Part shown: positions 36,211 through 49,900 of the stretch, one piece after another
Position numbering within the stretch: position 1 is the first letter of the stretch
Layout: every line of letters begins with the position of its first letter
Assembly (NCBI RefSeq): GCF_033807575.1
Contig: NC_084725.1
Location: forward strand, 11,629,001-11,693,000
From: Cydia pomonella
Lineage: Eukaryota > Arthropoda > Insecta > Lepidoptera > Tortricidae
Length of the DNA stretch: 64,000 bases
Direction of reading: 5' to 3'
Made by a program: the position numbers and the translations under genes
The notes under the pieces: generated by a model
Database searches by the model: none
The model's input: the letters and a program-made list of their open reading frames with translations, nothing else
What the model was told of the DNA's origin: nothing

Positions 36211-36237
36211 AATTTTTTTTTTTTTTTTTTTTTTTTA
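36211..36237 (+). repeat. Poly-T run
   Basis: An uninterrupted T run of about 26-27 nt; likely the A tail of a minus-strand retroposon. Confidence 0.8.
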
Positions 36238-36772
36238 TAGCTACGAGTTGTTTTTTTTAGGTAATACTCATTACTGTGACCAACTATTGTTATTAGAGAA
36301 ACCCTGAGATTGTAAAAAAAACAAATGATTCATAAAGTTAGACCAAGTTAAATTGGCAGCGATTTTTAACGGAGCAAGTGCATGTACAATAAATATAGAA
36401 ATGAAGTGGTAGAACCGGGAGATGACCGAACGAGGTGCTCTTATGGTACTTTCAGTAGGAGTAGCAGAGAAAGCGCTATTATTGTTTGTCCTTGTCAGTT
36501 TTTTTTTATTCCCCATCGTAAATTTTAGTATGGTTTATGGTGGGCAACGAATAACCCGACCAAATTTCGTAGGTTGTTTTTTTAGCTTCATGCAAATTTC
36601 TATGAGATTGAGAGACGTTTAAATAAAACTTGCACCGCCAGGGCTATCAAAATCGCTGCCAACTTAGCTTGGTCGAACTCTACTTTCTAAAGTTAAATTC
36701 CACACAATGTATTTCATAGTTGCTGCTACAGTAAAAGTGGATCACAGAAATAAACCTAAATAAGTCAACCAG

Positions 36773-36915
36773 TATAGTCGCCATCAGATATATTTAAGCG
36801 GCAGAGGCTCTCAAAAATATCTGAGCACGCACTCTAGCGCCTTGACAAGAGAGGCGTGTTCAGATATTTATGAGGACCTCGGCCGCTCCGATATACATAT
36901 CTGATGGCGACTGTA
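36773..36915. mobile_element. Hairpin element (AGTCGCCATCAGATATAT)
   Basis: The right arm is inverted: ATATCTGATGGCGACTGTA. It has a second inner inverted pair (AAATATCTGA/TCAGATATTT). Confidence 0.8.
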
Positions 36916-37029
36916 CTTACCTATAGTCCCCAGCTATTTAAAATTTATTTTACATTAGACGTTACAGAGCGGAAGGATTGAACAACTCAATTAACTATCT
37001 TGAACCCTAGCGATTAAAGTTCGCGGCCG

Positions 37030-37232
37030 TATAGAGAGCGTGCATGAACTGTAGGAGGCAGCACAGGAGCCGTCAGATTTTTGGCGCGAGGCGTAAATGT
37101 GATGTTTATTGTTCCGATGTAGCCCAGAAGATGGCAGAACCTGCTATACACAAGAAAACACGTGACGTGTAAATGTACATGTTTATGGTTCCGTTCAGGC
37201 CACAAGATGGCAGACCCTCCAACGCGCACGGT
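37030..37232 (-). mobile_element. Single-arm copy of the 19465 fold-back
   Basis: GAGAGCGTGCATGAACTGTA, TTGGCGCGAGGCGTAAATGT and AAGATGGCAGAACC; the opposite arm is absent. Confidence 0.7.
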
Positions 37233-37306
37233 CCCTATAGGTATAACCTAGGTCCAGTCAGCACCATGAAGCTTTATTACTCTAGGTCCGTGTGGGTCCG
37301 TGGTCA

Positions 37307-37418
37307 GGGGGCCTACCGCGAAAACCGAAATTCGCAAATTGCTGGGATCGTTTCTCTTTTACTCTCACTAAGTCGTAATTAGAGTGACAGAGAAAAAAAA
37401 TCGCGGTTATAGCCCAGC
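37307..37418. mobile_element. Degenerate hairpin related to 34243
   Basis: GGGGGCCTACCGCG and AAATTCGCAAATTGC, with an eroded right arm. It lies about 430 nt upstream of the KDM7 start. Confidence 0.5.
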
Positions 37419-37776
37419 TATGGTGGTCAGCATCAAATAGATAGTGATGGCCAAAGTGGAGAAATATATTTGGAACACATTTTCATTTCTATGGTACCTA
37501 ACGAAGGCGTATTAATGAATACGAAAACTACATATTCCCTATATATTTTATTTTCATTTATAAATAATATCACTTAACGGGGACTGATTGCTATAGTTTC
37601 TCTACAGGCAACATTATTATAGATGTATTATCGTCTTGACTTATATATCATAGTAATATTATTTAGACCAAGCACTTTGCATAAATTGAATAAACAGTAA
37701 TTTTATTTATTATTAATAATTATAACAACACAATTTCTGTATTAAAAAAAAAATTGTCTATTGTTTAGATAGACTT

Positions 37777-37893
37777 ATGTTTTGTGCCATGGTCACCCGA
37801 AAGCGACGTGGAGAAAAATTGAAATTATTGTCTATTCGCCATCAAGATGGCGTCATCGAAGGAAACCTATTGTTTGTGTGGTCAACCATATAA
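37777..37893 (+). promoter_or_regulatory. Upstream ORF overlapping the KDM7 start, 38 codons
   Basis: ATGs at 37777 and 37789 are in frame with each other and out of frame with the KDM7 start at 37847. They stop at TAA 37891. If transcription starts upstream of 37777 this overlapping uORF should depress KDM7 translation. If it starts after 37791 the uORF is absent from the mRNA. Confidence 0.4.
37841..37852 (+). promoter_or_regulatory. YY1/Pho-like site over the KDM7 start codon
   Basis: CAAGATGGCG spans the ATG and is preceded by GCCAT in the opposite sense. YY1-family sites of this form are often found at starts of housekeeping genes. Motif match only. Confidence 0.3.
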
Positions 37894-37947
37894 TATTGGA
37901 CAATTTATGATAGAATGTGACTGCTGTCGTGAGTGGTTTCACGGCAG
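37847..37947 (+). CDS. Kdm7: KDM7 exon 1 (start, first half of PHD finger)
   Basis: Starts at ATG in CAAGATGG and encodes MASSKETYCLCGQPY to WFHG, ending with two bases of a Ser codon before GTAATG. It contains zinc ligands 1-4 and the His ligand. Confidence 0.93.
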
Positions 37948-40900
37948 GTAATGTGAAAAATATATAAATATCCTAGTGAAAACTTGCATGTGTGTTAAAA
38001 AAATAATGTTTCGTTTGACAGTGCACCACAGTTCGGCCATCACACTTGTGATGTTTTAGTGAATTTTTCATGTTTATTTTGGCTTCTTTAGGTCCTTTGG
38101 TCTTGGAAAAACAAGATACTGCACTAAGCTAAATATTCCGAGTTGTTTTTGCCCAAAACGTAGTGCATAACATTTGTTTACATGGTCCGTCGTCATGGGG
38201 CCTGCGTTCAGTGTAAGCTACCGAGCCCGCATCAAATTCTTTGTGTTCATATTAAGGCTTATTATTGTGCTATGTTAGGTCCTGTGTTAGCCAGGGCTAT
38301 TGTAGTCCTCTGTTCTAGCTTAAATAATTTTCTAGACCTGAATCTGCCTGGTGAGTTAAATGTAATCACCTGTTGAAACAGATAAATATTGCCATGAACA
38401 TCATATTCTCTTCTGGATATCGTATTCAATGCGAGCTCTATTGAAGGAAACTACTCCAAAATCATCAGTTATTATTGTTTGTAGCAGCATTATAAACTAA
38501 AAATTCTATTAATTAGCAAGATAAATGTTTCTTAAATAAAAATCAAGTTTCATCAGCATCAAACTAATACTAATTGAACTTGTAATATTAATATTACTTA
38601 AATTCTTTCTAGAAACAGCTATTTATCTTGACATATTGCACAATCATTGAATTTAGTGTGATTAAGGCATTTTTTCTGTGGTAAAAAACTTGGAAACTAA
38701 TGATGACCTTGGTCAAATGTTAGAGCCTGTTTTTTATAGTTGTTGAAACATTGGTTAACTGGTGGTTTTTCAGACATACCTGCTCCTTAATGTGACCAAT
38801 AAAGTGATTAACACAGTGACCAAAAGTTGTCTAGATTGAAGTCATTTTGAAAAAAAAAAATTGTCAACACATCACTATTGTACCCATGAGAAACTGGCAT
38901 TGACTTGATAAGAAATTTACTATGAACCTCACAGCCACCCTAATGATTCCTACCTGTATTGTGAAATTGTTATTCCATATGATTTTATTTTTATTTTGAA
39001 TATTACAATTTCTTTTTGTTTGGCATATTTTGGTTATAACAAACTCAATTTAATGGTTTGCAATAAATTGGGGCCAGAAATTAGGTTCTTGTGGTGGCCA
39101 ACTCGAGGGCATTTTATCCCAAGTTTGAAATCTTGATTGTTAAACAAGTTATCTTTTAGCTACTTAGTTTAAATAGGCGGGTCCACACAGAGCGAACATA
39201 TGGCTTAGGCGGCGCGCTCGCGCCTCCTCCGTGGCACGTCTACATTGGCCGTTTAGTGCGTGAGGAGATTGCCTCGCACGTATGCTCGCTCTGTGTGGAC
39301 GTGCCTAATGAAGTAAATAATTTCTTGTTACAGCTGCGTTGATGTTAAGATATACCAGTCAGATGATATAGATAAGTATCACTGTCCAAAATGTGCACAA
39401 ACCTACGGACCGTCAGTGTGTAAGTTCATTTTTTTACATTTATAAATTAATCAAAACTTTGTTTTACGGATAGACATGTAATCAGTTATAAATTGTGTAT
39501 CATAAACCGAAAAATAAATTTGAATACGGGGGACCCCAGTTTGTATGATCATGTTAATATGATTTCTTATTTGCATATTACCAGGCCTCTGCAAGTAGCG
39601 ATACATTTTTTCACAGTTAACCCTTTACCGCATACATAGCTATTAAAGTCAAATTTTGAACAAATATTTGTTTATGACATGAAGTAAGGGGTATACGCTT
39701 TCCCTCTTAAACCTCTAACTGTCCAGATTAAAGAAAATATATATTTCAAGCCTTATCACCTATATGTCCTAAAAATCTTGCCTAAGAAAAACATACTAAA
39801 AGATGATGTTGTAGAGTGGCCATTTTTTCCGTATAATAATTATGTAAGTGTGCCCTATAAAGGATTAATGCACTTTTGCATTGTCCCTTCAGAATCTGAA
39901 TATGGTTTTACAGTATGTCATGGCATAGAAAATTTTAGTACAGTTATTTTAAAATATGCGAATACTTTCTCAAATCTCTTTAGCTTATAGTAAATAGTAA
40001 CTCCACTGCAATGTTTAACCTTTGGTTCCTTTTACTTGTCAACAATGTACTTCATGTTATTCTTTGAAGAAAACTGAATAAATTAGTATAATGAATAGTT
40101 TGCTCTAAACGAGTACACAATGTTCCATGTTAAAATTTGTTCTTGACTTTTTCTACTATTATTAAGTAGTAAAAACGATGGTAGGATATTGGACATTCAA
40201 ATTTTCTGTAGGTTGCATACTGTTTAACATATATTTGTATGACTTACATTAGCTGCAGTAGGGTTGCACCTTGCTAAGAGTCAAAACTATGTTAAGATGC
40301 GACCCAATCATCAGCCTTGTAAAGAAATATTCATCCAGATCATTTAAAATTTGTATGATTAAAGGCCTGTGCACACCAAGTGCGTCTGCATAGACGTGCA
40401 TGATGTGTTTATGCACACACAGCTAGTGTGCGCTGGCCTTAAATTATGCATTGTGCTTTAAGAGGAAAGTGGATGATCGATTCTCCATATAAACATAGTC
40501 CTCATTTTCCTCCCTGGATACTGACATTATGGAAAATATTTTAGCAGAATTTTATTATGTATTTTGGTTATAGCTATGGCCGACTGATTTTTAAATTATT
40601 ATAAAAGTTAGGAGTGAAAAACTGAATTCATATAAATTTTTAAATGCTCATAATTCTTATTATATTGAAAAAAATTAAATGGTCAGGCATAGATATGATT
40701 AAAACACATCAAATTGTGTAAAAATATTTTCAATAATGTTAAGGGCTTCTCGACACGATGGCCCAACGTAGGCCAGTCTTAGGGACGAAGCTATGCGGTG
40801 GAATGAGATAGCAATATCACTTGCTCCCTCTAACGCATAAATGCGTCCCTTGGACTGGCTTACGCTACGCCATCGTGTAGAGGAGCCATAATATCCAGGA

Positions 40901-43900
40901 AGAAAAATGGGGACTACGTTTGTTTGGAAAGTCAGTTTCGAGGCAGTCGTCCCATTTCGTCTTCTGGGTATCTAAAATATCCAATATCTTACACCAACCA
41001 TCACTATGTACTGTACCCACTTAACAGCACCTAAAACCAAGTTAAATTCCAGTGAAAATACCCACAAACAACCACCGAGCAGACCGCTACGAGCTCGGGG
41101 CCGAGACGCGGCCCTCGCAGACCGGCTCCCCGGCCTGGGTGCGCGCGCTGGCCGCGCGGCCGCTGCGGCCCGCCCCGCCGGCGCTGGCCCGGCTGCAGCC
41201 CAGGCAGTTCACCGAGGAGTTCGTCCGGGACAATGGTAAGATAGCCTGGACTATAGCTAGCAAGGATATTATTATTAGGCTTTCCAGTGAAAATTTATTA
41301 TAGCCACACCAAGATTGCTACGAGCTAGGGATGAGGTTCAACCCTTCCGGACTGGCCTGTTGTGTCACTAAAGAATTGCTTGACACTGGGACAATGATAA
41401 GCTGGCAAGAAAAAAATCAAATCGCAGATCACTGCCAGTAGCTTGTTACAAGCTTTTATATAACTTGACCGCTAGTATATGTGTATGTTAGTGTGGGTCA
41501 AATCTTGGAACCTAAACCCACTTCCAGATTGAGATGAAATTGGACGACAATGCAATATTATGATGACATGATGTTGATCTGATGATGGAGACAGGAGGTG
41601 GCCATGGGAACTCTGTGATAAAACAACGCAAACTAATTGTGTTTGGGGTTGTTCGAATTGTCTGGATGAGTATTAGTTGCCTGTGGAAAAAAGTACACTC
41701 AGCGACAAAAACTTGTACCAAAAATGATATTTTTGCCAAAAACTATTTACCTCTCACGACTAAACACCGCTACGAATAAGGGGCTCTCGGCTCTAGTCTG
41801 CTATCTGCCTATTATTGCTCGTTACATTTATTTATCACGTTGCTGTAACTCTTGAGGGCGTCCGCTAGCTGGCGCGGGTGCACGGAGCGGGCGCTCGCAC
41901 TCGGGTGCCATTGTGGGTAAAATCCGTCGCACGCGCCCGCGCCAGTCATCGTTCCTCATTCTATTTTTCGTTAACCTGCTCACCCGCTCCGTGCAACCGC
42001 GCGATCTAGCGGGCGCCCTGTGGATTTTTTGTAAAATGTTTTTGTGAAGAGATAGACAACTAATTTAGTTCGATCGATATGATGCAGGAAAACCTTCTGG
42101 GTCAATAACTTCTTTATTGATAGAAATTAAACTTTCGTGAGGCATATTCTAAAATATTTAAATATTATTATTTGATTATTTATGTTATTAACCATCAACC
42201 AAAAATCCGTAGTAGTAATTGCGTTGATCGCGAACATACAGACGGACAGACGCGACGGGGGACTTTGTTTTATAAGGTGTAGTGATAGATTAAAACCTAC
42301 TTCTTAAAAGTTGTATAATTAAATGTGTTAAAAAGTTTATCCTTTATAACAGGCTTCACCCGGCCAATCTTATTCACCACATCCGAGGGTCTGGAGATGG
42401 AAACCCCGAACCCCGCTACGTTCAACGCTCGTTCCGTGCTCCGGTTCTGCGGAAAGAACCATGAGGTAACGAAACCATATTACTAGGAATACTAGGCACC
42501 TTGTTTAATTAAATCAAATGTTTATTTTTCTTGTATATTTTTACTGAGGTGTGCCAATAAAGAGTATTCTATCTATCTATCTATCTTGGAACTAACTATA
42601 CCTAGTTTTTTGATATCTAAGATATATAGATATATGTAAGTTGCAAAAAGGAGAAAGTAACCGCCGCCTCAAAAATGAAGTTGCGTATTTTTAGGAGCAA
42701 TCTTCATGTTATTAGTTTTTGTGCATAAATTGTTACACATTTTTAAAATGCGTTTTGCGTTTAAAGTGCGACCTATGTTCGTGTTTTTTCTCTAGCGAGA
42801 GAGTCAAAACATTAGGATTCGAATCGCTCAAGTCCCTAGAAAAATACTCAAACGTATTGTTATCTAGAAAGCGGAACGGTCTTAAAAAAAAATCCGCTCT
42901 CTAAACCTACGGCACTAAGGGTCAGTTTCACAATGTCCAAGTAAAGTATTGGATAGCTAATTAGCAAATGTGACATTATCTATGAAAAGGGACCTTATTA
43001 TCAACGATGCTCCCATATTATAAACTACGCCGCGCTACGCAGTGCGACATAAGCGCCATCGACAATAAGGTCCCTTTTCATAGATAATGTCACAAATAAA
43101 TTAACTGCGAGATAAAATTTCCTGCACTTCATCTACCAGTTAAGCTTATTTTAAGATTGTGAAACGCCAACGATGACATTATTCGTCAGATAAGTGGCAA
43201 GTAGCTTATTCAGGACTCCTTGTACATTGTGAAACAGGGCCTAAGCCTGTTACGAAATAATCCCTATAAACAAATTAATTACATTATTTTTACAGGTGGA
43301 AGTGATAGACGTCCGGCGGCAGACCACACTGAGGATGCCTTTGGGCGATTTCGTGGAGTATTTCGAGACCCCCCCTGACTTGAGGGGGGAGAGGGTGCTC
43401 AATGTACTCAGTCTAGAGTTTAGTGATACCAAGTAAGTGGGGTTTTCGAATTTTTTAATATGTACAGGCTGTAAAAAAAATTGTGGGATCCGTTCAAGGG
43501 CATATTAGGTATAGTGGTCTGATATAGGAAAAAGTAGATTTTTTTTGATGCGAAAAAATAATAATTCTATGGAGCAGGTCATTTAAGTCTGCCAATTCTT
43601 CATACGAAGGGGTCATCCATTAATTACATCACATGTTTAGGGGGATGGAGGTGGTCAAGAATGTGACAAGGGGGAGGCAGTCACAAAATTTGTAACTTTA
43701 TCTTCATTATATTTAACGACTAAAATGTCTTATAATTTCTGGAATTCGCCTAGTTTCAGAGTAGTCTAAATATCCTCATTGATAGATGTAAAAAAGTGCC
43801 AATTAACACTTTGTAAAAAGTATGGTTTTACGAAAAAAAAAGTAAAAATTCATTTCAAGTGACAGGTTTACTAATAACATTTCATTTTTATATAATTATA

Positions 43901-46900
43901 TAATTACAAATATGTTTTGGCGAAATAGACTTTAATTTATTTTACAGTACATATGGTGCTACTTTACCGCACTAGTGCGAATATTAGCATATTACGTTAC
44001 TGTGTCGTACATTTAAAGGGCCATATGTATTGTAAAACGTTGTACGATACATGTGCGAATAAGTAATTCGCAACTCGTATCGATTTAAAACACTCCCTTC
44101 GGTCGTGTTTTAATTTATCGCCACTCGTTTCGACTTTTGTATTTTTCGCACTTGTATCGTAATGTACTATTACAGTACATATGGTGTTACTTTACCGCAC
44201 TAGTACGAAAATTAGCATATTACGTTACTGTGTCGAACACTTAAATGGCCATATGTACTGTAAAACGTTGTACGACACATGTGCGAATAGGTAATTCGCA
44301 ACTCGTGTCGATTTAAAACACTCCCTTCGGTCGTGTCCAGGGCTCGGAACCGGTTTATTTATAAATCCCGAAATAGCCCACTATTTTTAATTATTTTATA
44401 CTCTTTACGAAGGACTGGATCATGTATTTACGTAACAACTTCGCATTATTAGATAGTCCCATTAAAAATGAAATAATAAACCAAAGAACGAAAAAGAACG
44501 TAATTATACCGGTATTTTTTGTATGAAGAAAAAACCGGTTCCGAGCCTCGGTCGTGTCTTAATTTATCGCCACTTGTATCGTAATGTACTATTACAGTAC
44601 ATGTGGTGCTACTTTACCGCACTAGTGCGAAAATTAGCATATTACGTTACTGTGTCGAACATTTAAAGAGCCATATGTACTGTAAAACGTTGTACGATAC
44701 ATGTGCGAATAGGTAATTCGCAACTCGTGTCGATTTAAAACACTCCCTTCGGTTGTGTTTTAATTTATCGCCACTCGTTTCGAATTTCCTATTTTTCGCA
44801 CTTGTATCGTAATGTACTATTATTCTCCTTTTGGCCTCAAAAATGCGCGGTTAAAATCCTCGTGTTTTTTGTTATACACCATGTGTACGGCGTTATATTG
44901 TACAGCGAGTTTGTCTGACTTACGGCCTCAATATCAGTACAATATATTAATAACGCAACTTATTGCAAGAGTACATTTATCTCGGCCATCAAAGTTTAAA
45001 ATCATTTACCCAATAGTCTTAAGGTGTTAAGCGGACAATCAATCAATCATTAAACGACAGCTAAAGCAGTGGCTAATAGATCAAGTTTTTTACGATTTAA
45101 AGGAGTATTTTTTATTTAAGTCCGTGTAATTTTAGATGTACTTAATATAAATTTAAGGGACCTGTATATATATAATTGTGTAATATTGTGTACCCGAAAA
45201 GGGTAGCCGTTGTGACTCTGTATCATTTTAACATCTTGTTTGACACGGTAAACAATAAAGGAATTCTTTTTGACGACCGGTTTAGCCTAGTGGGTAGTGA
45301 CCCTGCCTACGAAGCTGATGGTCCCGGGTTCAAATCCTGGTAAGGGCATGTATTCGTGTGATGAGCATGGATATTTGTTCCTGAGTCATGGGTGTTTTCT
45401 ATGTATTTAAGTATTTATAAATATTTATAAATTATATATATCGTTGTCTAAGTACCCTCAACACAAGCCTTATTGAGCTTACTGTGGGACTTAGTCAATT
45501 TGTGTAATAATGTCCTATAATATTTATTTATTTATTTATTCTTCTTCTGTCTGGGCAGCATGGCGCCGCTGGTGGAGCCGCCGGGCACGATCCGCCGCCT
45601 GGACTGGGCGCGGCGCGCGTGGCCGGCGGCGGAGGCGGCGCCGCGGCCGGCCGTGCAGAAGTACTGCCTCATGTCGGCCGCCGGCTCCTACACCGACTTC
45701 CACGTCGACTTCGGCGGCACCGCCGTCTGGTACCACGTCATGCACGGGGGGAAGGTACTATTGCTGTTTTTCGCCGAACTTTTATTGACCGAATCTCACT
45801 TTTCGACCAACATTCGGCAAACTTTCAGTTTGACAACGTTTTACTTGGTAGAATTATTTAGTAGATTATTATGACATATAACCAGACATAGGAATCCGTG
45901 GGGCAAAATTGTTTGACAAGTAGGGAGTTCCTGTATCGATAAACTCGACTATCGATGCTAGTTCTATATACTAGTGATCACTCAAGGGTTTGCTTGTAAA
46001 AATATGTTTTTATTAAGAGTATAAAATAATTAAATAATAACTCAATATAACCTTCTTCGTTTTTAAGACAAGACAAGACAATTTTATAATTTTATTCATC
46101 CCAATTTTTTTCTTCGTGATTGTCCTATAGTTAAAGTAAACAACCAGAATTTGTTCCATATTTTCGGGTATTAAGCGTCTAAAATTAAGGGAGTAAAATT
46201 ATAAAATTGTCTTGTCTTAAAAACGAAGAGTACTTTTGAGTTATTATTTAATTATTTTATACTCTTAATAAAAACATATTTTTACAAACAAACCCTTGAG
46301 TGATCACTAGTATATAGAACTAGCTTCGATAGTTGAGTTTATCGATACAGGAACTCCATACTTGTCAAACAATTTTGCCCCGCGGATTCCTATGTCTGCA
46401 TATAACATTTGGAATACATTTCTTTCGCCAAATCGTTCATTTGGTTAAAAAAATAATACAATAACGTCTAGAAATTTGATGGAGACAAGATAGGTGCGAC
46501 GACGAGCGAAGCGAGGAGAAGCGTCTTAGGTGAACGCGACCTAACAGCCAGAACTGATTTTTTTGCATCAAACGATGTTAGTTTACAAAAGTAAACTTTT
46601 TATTTTTCTTATTAGACTTGCAAAGTCATTCTGCTACCTAAAACATTGCGTTTTAAAAAATGGCTCAAAAATACAGTTGCTAACTATTAGCTTGGGACAT
46701 ATTACAAATTATTATGTTAATTTGCTACTTGATCATTCGGAGAAATGAAATTATGCGAAAAATTGGTTGGGAAATGACATTCGGCAAAATAATTTTCGGC
46801 CATAATTTAGAGAACCGATACAATTAACCTGCTTTTCAAACATTTTCGTTAGTTTGGTATGGCAAACTCGTAAATAACCTATTTGGGTATGCGTATGCGA

Positions 46901-49900
46901 CCCACATATATGTTGGGTCGTTATTGACCACAGAAAACACTATAAAATCGTGTACATTACTATTTGAACCTTGGGGCAATCAAGATTAGTTAAACGCGAT
47001 CTGACCATAGACAATTCGTCGGAGATATTGCAATACGGCGTAACTAACAGAGTTCGAAATTCAAACAACTAACAAGGAAGTTGGACCTTATTGAATTTGT
47101 TAGTTATGCGTCAAGACACTATCCCCGACGAATTGTCAATTTAAGCCTCATCACGTCCTTAGAGTCATAAATATTCTGTAAGAAGAAAAACTACCAGATA
47201 AGGTGTTATTGCGTGGTAATTTTTGCCATATACATAATATCTAAGTGTACCCTATAAAGGATTAAGCGTGAAACATACACATTTATAGTCAATTTTTTTA
47301 TCCCGTAGACTAAGATGACATTTCATTTGTTGCTGGTTTTTTACGTCTTATAAATAGTGAGTGCTACAACCGGTACTAACCGAAAATAAACTATTAGGAA
47401 TTACTTATATAGGCAGGCACACCATTTTGAGGCGTTTGGAAAGTTTGTATCCAGGTCTAAACACAATATTTCTAATATTTAAAAGCGATTTTATTGTAAG
47501 ATTAACAGTCACCTCGAAGCTCATAATGCAATTTTTTAAATGTTTGAGTTGATTAGTAGTGAGTAGATTTTATTTATTGTTTACTTCCTATCATGTAGTG
47601 ATTAGATTTCATTAATTGTTTATTTTGAATCTAAAATTATTTTAATATTTATCGGTTATTGACAAACCGAAATCAAAGATCAGCACTATTTGTTTTAGGC
47701 TGGTCACATTATTTCTACGTTTGACATTTGTGGTTGTCATTTTAGTCTACGAAATAAAAGAACAGCCTATAAAATTTCAAGAATTCCGTATTGGTCTGAG
47801 TACAAAAACACTAGCCAAACTACAAACCCTTTCATGCCATCGGTCGGTCTTCATTCAATATTATTTACGTTATTAGTTTTCCGCAAGACTATCAAAAATC
47901 AACTTTGACTAAAATAAATTCAAAATTGAATACAGAATATTAATTTTGAAACAAATGTGTGAAATATAATTTTGTTTTGCAGATATTCTACCTAATACCT
48001 CCTACGTCCACAAACTTGGCCCTCTATCAGCAATGGAGTGCTTCCAATAATCAGAACGAAAGATTCTTCGGTGACATGGTAAGTCTGTTTTACATTTATT
48101 CACTTTTAACTAATTAATATATATATACTACTCATAGTGTTGTGTTCCTGCCGGTGAGTAAGGTTGCCAGAGCTCAACGAGGGCGCGGGGTGTTAGGGTC
48201 GGCAACGCGTATGTAACACCTCTGGAGTTGCCGGCGTCCACAGGCTACGGTAACTCTATCAGGCGAGCCGTATGCTTGTTTGCCACCGACGTAGTATAAA
48301 AAAAATAGTATAGCAAAAGGAACTATTTCACTCCTAATTCAGAAATACAGAACTTTAATTAATCCACCAAAAGTTTTGATTTTTTACAAGCTTTTATTTA
48401 GTTTCACCTGACCGTTGTCTGTTTGTAATAAAATCTTGCAAGTTAAATTTGGCCCAATTCCCGGTTTCTGATGAAGCTGAAAATTTGCATACATAATTAT
48501 GTAAGTCGAAGTCGGGTGACAATGCAATATTATGGTACCATCGAGATGATCTGATGATGGAGACAGGAGGTGGCCATAGGAACTCTGTGATAAAACAAGG
48601 TTACGTTGTTAACATATAACATAAAACAACGTAACCTAATTGTGTTTGGGGTTTTTAGAATTGTCTCGATGAGTATTAGTTGCCTGTGGAAAGAAAAGTA
48701 CAGCCAGCGATAAAAGCTTGTACCAAAAATGAAATTTTTGCCAAAAACTTATTTCCCCATAGCACAATGGCCTAGCTGAACGGTGAAAGACAAAGGCATA
48801 TAATTAGCTTCTCGACGTTTTTTATAAAACTATCGCAAAGCATTCTTTCTTACTCCTCTTGGCCGCGGACTGGACGCAAGCGGCGCGCGGCATATCAAGG
48901 CTATTCATACATTGGGCTCGTCCAAATGTATGAATGGCCTTGATTTGCCGCTCGCCGCTTGCGTCCAGTCTGCATCATTATGTCTTATTGCTTGCAGTGT
49001 AAAGTGTATGCACACGGTAGGGCCTAAAGTATATAATAAAATACTACTCGAGTTAAAACAAACTGCGAGCGACGAAAATTTCAATAAAAAACTTAAATCT
49101 AAACTGGTGTCTGATGCATACTATTCTGTCGATGCCTTTTTCGAGACCTAGCACTGTATCTAGTGAGTAAAACTATGTACATATGTGTATATATATATAC
49201 ATACAAAACAACTGGTTCGTTAACTCAGCCTTGCCTCTCAACTATGAGAAATATTAAATAATAAGACTTAGCTATAAGCACAATGGTACCTGACATGTAA
49301 AATTTTATTTTATCAATACAGTATTGAATTGAATTGAATTGCTTCATATCATTTTCTTCAGTTACCGCTATAGTTATTCGTTAACCTTTTAAACGCCAAG
49401 AACACCTAAAGTTGTCCTATCTAGTCGTGCCCACAGCGCCAAGGACAACTATAGGTGTAATGGCGGACGCTGTCAAAGTAACCTTCACACTTTCGAGTAG
49501 GGTTTACATTAGCTCCCTTGCGACCGGGATTTTGGCGTTTAAATGATGTTTGTGTTTATGGCATAAAGCGTTCAAAGGGTTTGTAGCCGCCGTGCAGGTC
49601 AGGATCTCGACGAATCGAATAAAACATATTCGAATTCAAACTCGAATAAAATATTTTTGTTAGGATGTACGAGCATTATTTGTAACTTCGTTTTGGCAAC
49701 TTAGAATTTCAGATTTAGTTTAGTAATTGTATGTATTTAGGTTATATGGTTTTCATACTATATTTAAGGAAACTGTAGGTCTATAAGTCTATTACCCTAT
49801 ATTGTAATAATTTATCAATATAAGAGACTGTTTGTTTCTAAAAAAAAAAAAAACTTCGATTCTTAGTGAAGTGTTATATTTTTCCTAAGTCCTGGTTACA

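Noticed and set aside
45271..45345. tRNA gene (A and B box present)
   Set aside because: It is the head of a SINE: the 3' half does not form a cloverleaf and the body matches four other dispersed copies. The same reasoning applies at 4820-4894, 9109-9180, 54505-54580, 54692-54765 and 62663-62735.
45510..45788. Arg-rich ORFs overlapping KDM7 exon 6 in other frames and strand
   Set aside because: They are shadows of the GC-rich exon; only the JmjC frame has family motifs and splice sites.
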